Source: Alisma plantago-aquatica
Lineage: Eukaryota; Streptophyta; Magnoliopsida; Alismatales; Alismataceae
Length of the DNA stretch: 64,000 nucleotides
Direction of reading: 5' to 3'
NCBI GenBank assembly: GCA_963693085.1
Contig: OY856409.1
Coordinates: 1,538,843,072-1,538,907,071 of the forward strand
A model generated the notes under the pieces. It was not told the origin of the DNA, did no database searches, and saw only the letters and a program-made list of their open reading frames with translations. The first letter of the stretch is position 1, and every line of letters starts with the position of its first letter. The position numbers were made by a program, and so were the translations under genes. Of this stretch, positions 61,773-64,000 are shown one piece after another.

Positions 61773-63842
61773 TTCATGAAATAAGGTCCTTATTTGCAAG
61801 AAGCAATTTTGATATCCATAGTGATTGTTCTACTTGCAAAATGGCAATTTCAATAAAATCATCATTGTTGAACTTCATCTTGATGACAAGAGTTCAACAT
61901 GTCCAATCATAGCAAGAATGTAATCATTTATTGTAAGCAACATTATTTGCATTAATAGAAATTTCCATGATACCATCATGATGCTAAAATATATCCCAAG
62001 AGCAAGCTTGTGTCGAATTTTAAGCAATATATGAACTTAGTACCTTGCTCTTGATTTGCTTAGAATATATTTTAGATGTAACATTGAAATAGCGCTTTAT
62101 TATAAGCAAGTCTCTTATTGTACTAGTTTTTCTCATTTAAAACTTATTCTCAATATATGGTCATACAAAAATATCTATATTTTTCATATATAGGTAGTGA
62201 AGATAGTTTTACTTTTAATTTGCTTAGAATGAATGTTAAATACAATATTAATATTTATATTCTAAGTAAGGTTTTGAGATTTTAATCATTGGTTATGATT
62301 TTATACTAGCCAATAAATATTGTATATGTGATCATTTTTACCATGGATTGCAAGACTTATTATTTCATTTAAGATACACTTTTCACATTCATTTTGAATG
62401 ATGTCAGCTATACCTTTAAGCATTGCTATGGGTACACAAATGTTTAAGCTTATTTTTGCTTGTACCTAAGTCTTTTAACTTATTTTCAGATTAATTATGA
62501 GAGTCTTTAACTCTTTAGAATCAGACATCCTTGAGTATAAATTAAAAACAAGTTTTATATCTCACAAAACTCAAGTTCTTAAAGATACTAATTGAAAAAT
62601 TGTACCTTAAAAATAGGTTTGTATCTTATAGTATTTAATGACTTAAGTAAGATATTTAATTCATTTTTTCTCTTAGAACAAACAATTAGATAAAACTTTA
62701 ATATTTTTGTTCTAAGCAAGATATCAAAATCAAACTTCTCTTCATTATAACAATTTTTCTTGCCTTTTTCTTCATAGAAGATTTTATATGCAAAACATAA
62801 AGCATGAAGTCCATAGTATTGTCTAGCAAAAAAAAAAGTTCATGCATCACAAATATGATATCCTTTTCCATAAGCTAAGCACAAGATAATCATTAACTAA
62901 TATGTCAAGATGCATTTGTGCTATAGAGATTTACCTTAATGCAATAATGGCATTTTCAATTTTAGAATCATCTATATATGCAATGAGCTGAATCACTATG
63001 ATCATTTTGAAAGCAATATCCATTCATGGTTTATATTTAAATATAGATCAAAGATTATTTTAGGTAAACCAAGTAAAAGATGAAACACAATGATCATGGT
63101 GAAACAATAAAGGCATATCCATAACACAATGATCATGATAGAACAATAGAAGCATATCCATAATTTCATGAAATACATCGATCATGATCATTTAAAAGCA
63201 AATTTCAAGACACATGGTTTCTATATAGATAGACAAGGAATACTTAGAACAAACCATGTGGATTATGATAAAATAGTAATTTTCTTGATTAAATCAACAC
63301 AGTTCATAGTTTTTAGTTTTGAGCAAAACCATGTAGGAGATGAACCAAAATAATCTCATGAGAAGAAAATCCATGATTTTCTTGATTAAACTTACTCAAA
63401 TCATCACATTTTTCAGTTTTAAGATACACAATGTAGAGAATCATACCTTTTAAGGAAGATTTATCAAAGAAATATCTTTTTCTTGATCAATCATGGTTCA
63501 TCAATTTTCAAATTTTAGACAAACCATGTAAATGAACATGCTTAATCATTTCAAGAAAAATAGCAATTGAAGGCTTTACAAGGTGTGCATTGATTTTGAG
63601 AAAACATTTCTGATTTATATTTGCATATAGTTTTGATCACATAATTAGTAAATTTACAACATATTTAATAAGGATATCAAGAATCAACATATAGATCATG
63701 ATGCAAATTATCAATATGTGATTTCAGAGTTATCACCAAGATTTATGATTCATTCATAATTTCCAATTAATTTTCATTTATACCAAATTTATAGCAAGTT
63801 TATAGCAAACTGAACCAGTTAAATAGGTTTTCCATAACCTTA

Positions 63843-63991
63843 TTCGGTCGAACTCTTTCTCGACCGACTTCTTTTTCGGTCAAGATTCTTTTCAACCGAG
63901 AAGGTTGATGTATCTCCAGTTTTATCAATTAAAATTCGGTCCAATAAATGTTCGATCGAATTTATCTCGGTCAAAGTTTATTTTGACCGAC
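63843..63991. repeat. 26-nt palindrome pairs, right end of window
   Basis: Two pairs: 63843-63868 with 63875-63900 (32 bp apart) and 63935-63960 with 63966-63991 (31 bp apart). Arms are 9-10 bp, with compensatory or single changes in some units. Confidence 0.8.
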
Positions 63992-64000
63992 TATGTTACT

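Larger units (their letters stand above)
60545..64000 (-). mobile_element. Element D body, non-coding as far as seen
   Basis: About 3.45 kb of AT-rich sequence to the right of the polypurine tract, continuing beyond the window. I find no RT, integrase or RNase H motif on the minus strand, which would be expected close to the 3' LTR of a standard copia element. It is either a non-autonomous derivative or a long 3' untranslated segment. It holds an (AT)n tract and three further pairs of 26-nt palindromes. Confidence 0.45.

Overview
This window looks like repeat-dense nuclear DNA of a flowering plant. It is AT-rich and intron-bearing, with no operons, no tRNA or rRNA genes, and no intact host gene that I can recognise. 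About nine tenths can be assigned to transposable elements: three families of gypsy-like LTR retrotransposons, an LTR of a fourth (probably copia) family, a LINE, gypsy and copia fragments, and one En/Spm-type CACTA DNA transposon. I cannot name the species.

Layout. 1-16141: family A, an LTR-internal-LTR-internal-LTR array (LTR about 3.2 kb, internal about 4.35 kb), reading on the minus strand, with badly decayed pol remnants. 16142-19675: degenerate L1-type LINE, minus strand. 19676-39726: family B, a minus-strand LTR element whose left LTR is truncated. Its internal region carries a CACTA transposon (26341-35546) flanked by TGG target duplications. After that insertion, a 3483-bp block spanning B internal DNA plus the CACTA 3' end was duplicated in tandem (20751-24233 and 24234-27716), leaving a second, truncated CACTA end. 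39727-42168: plus-strand gypsy reverse transcriptase fragment followed by copia RNase H. 42174-56427: family C, a second LTR-internal-LTR-internal-LTR array (LTR 3.16-3.17 kb, internal about 2.37 kb), bounded by a TTACA target duplication. 56433-59029: unassigned DNA with a small foldback. 59030-64000: LTR, polypurine tract and non-coding body of a copia-like element (D), rich in paired 26-nt palindromes, with an (AT)n run.

How the parts relate. The CACTA element has two minus-strand genes in the usual order: a TNP2-type transposase, then a DNA-binding-protein/C48-protease-like second gene. Both are disabled by stops or frameshifts, although the termini and target duplications are intact, so any movement would need proteins from another copy. 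Families A and C share homologous internal blocks and the same layout (initiator-Met tRNA-type primer site, long LTRs, eroded coding region), which suggests non-autonomous relatives of a gypsy chromovirus. Nearly all elements read on the minus strand.

Most notable observations: (1) a four-unit hairpin array in every family C LTR, with a constant 16-nt core and stems that change compensatorily; (2) pairs of 26-nt palindromes spaced about 31 bp apart in and beside the element D LTR; (3) a very young 3483-bp duplication whose four visible differences are all CG/CHG-context transitions; (4) stacked foldbacks and a CpG-rich block in the 5' leader of the CACTA transposase; (5) two separate triple-LTR arrays. 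All assignments come from reading the sequence by eye; no searches were run.
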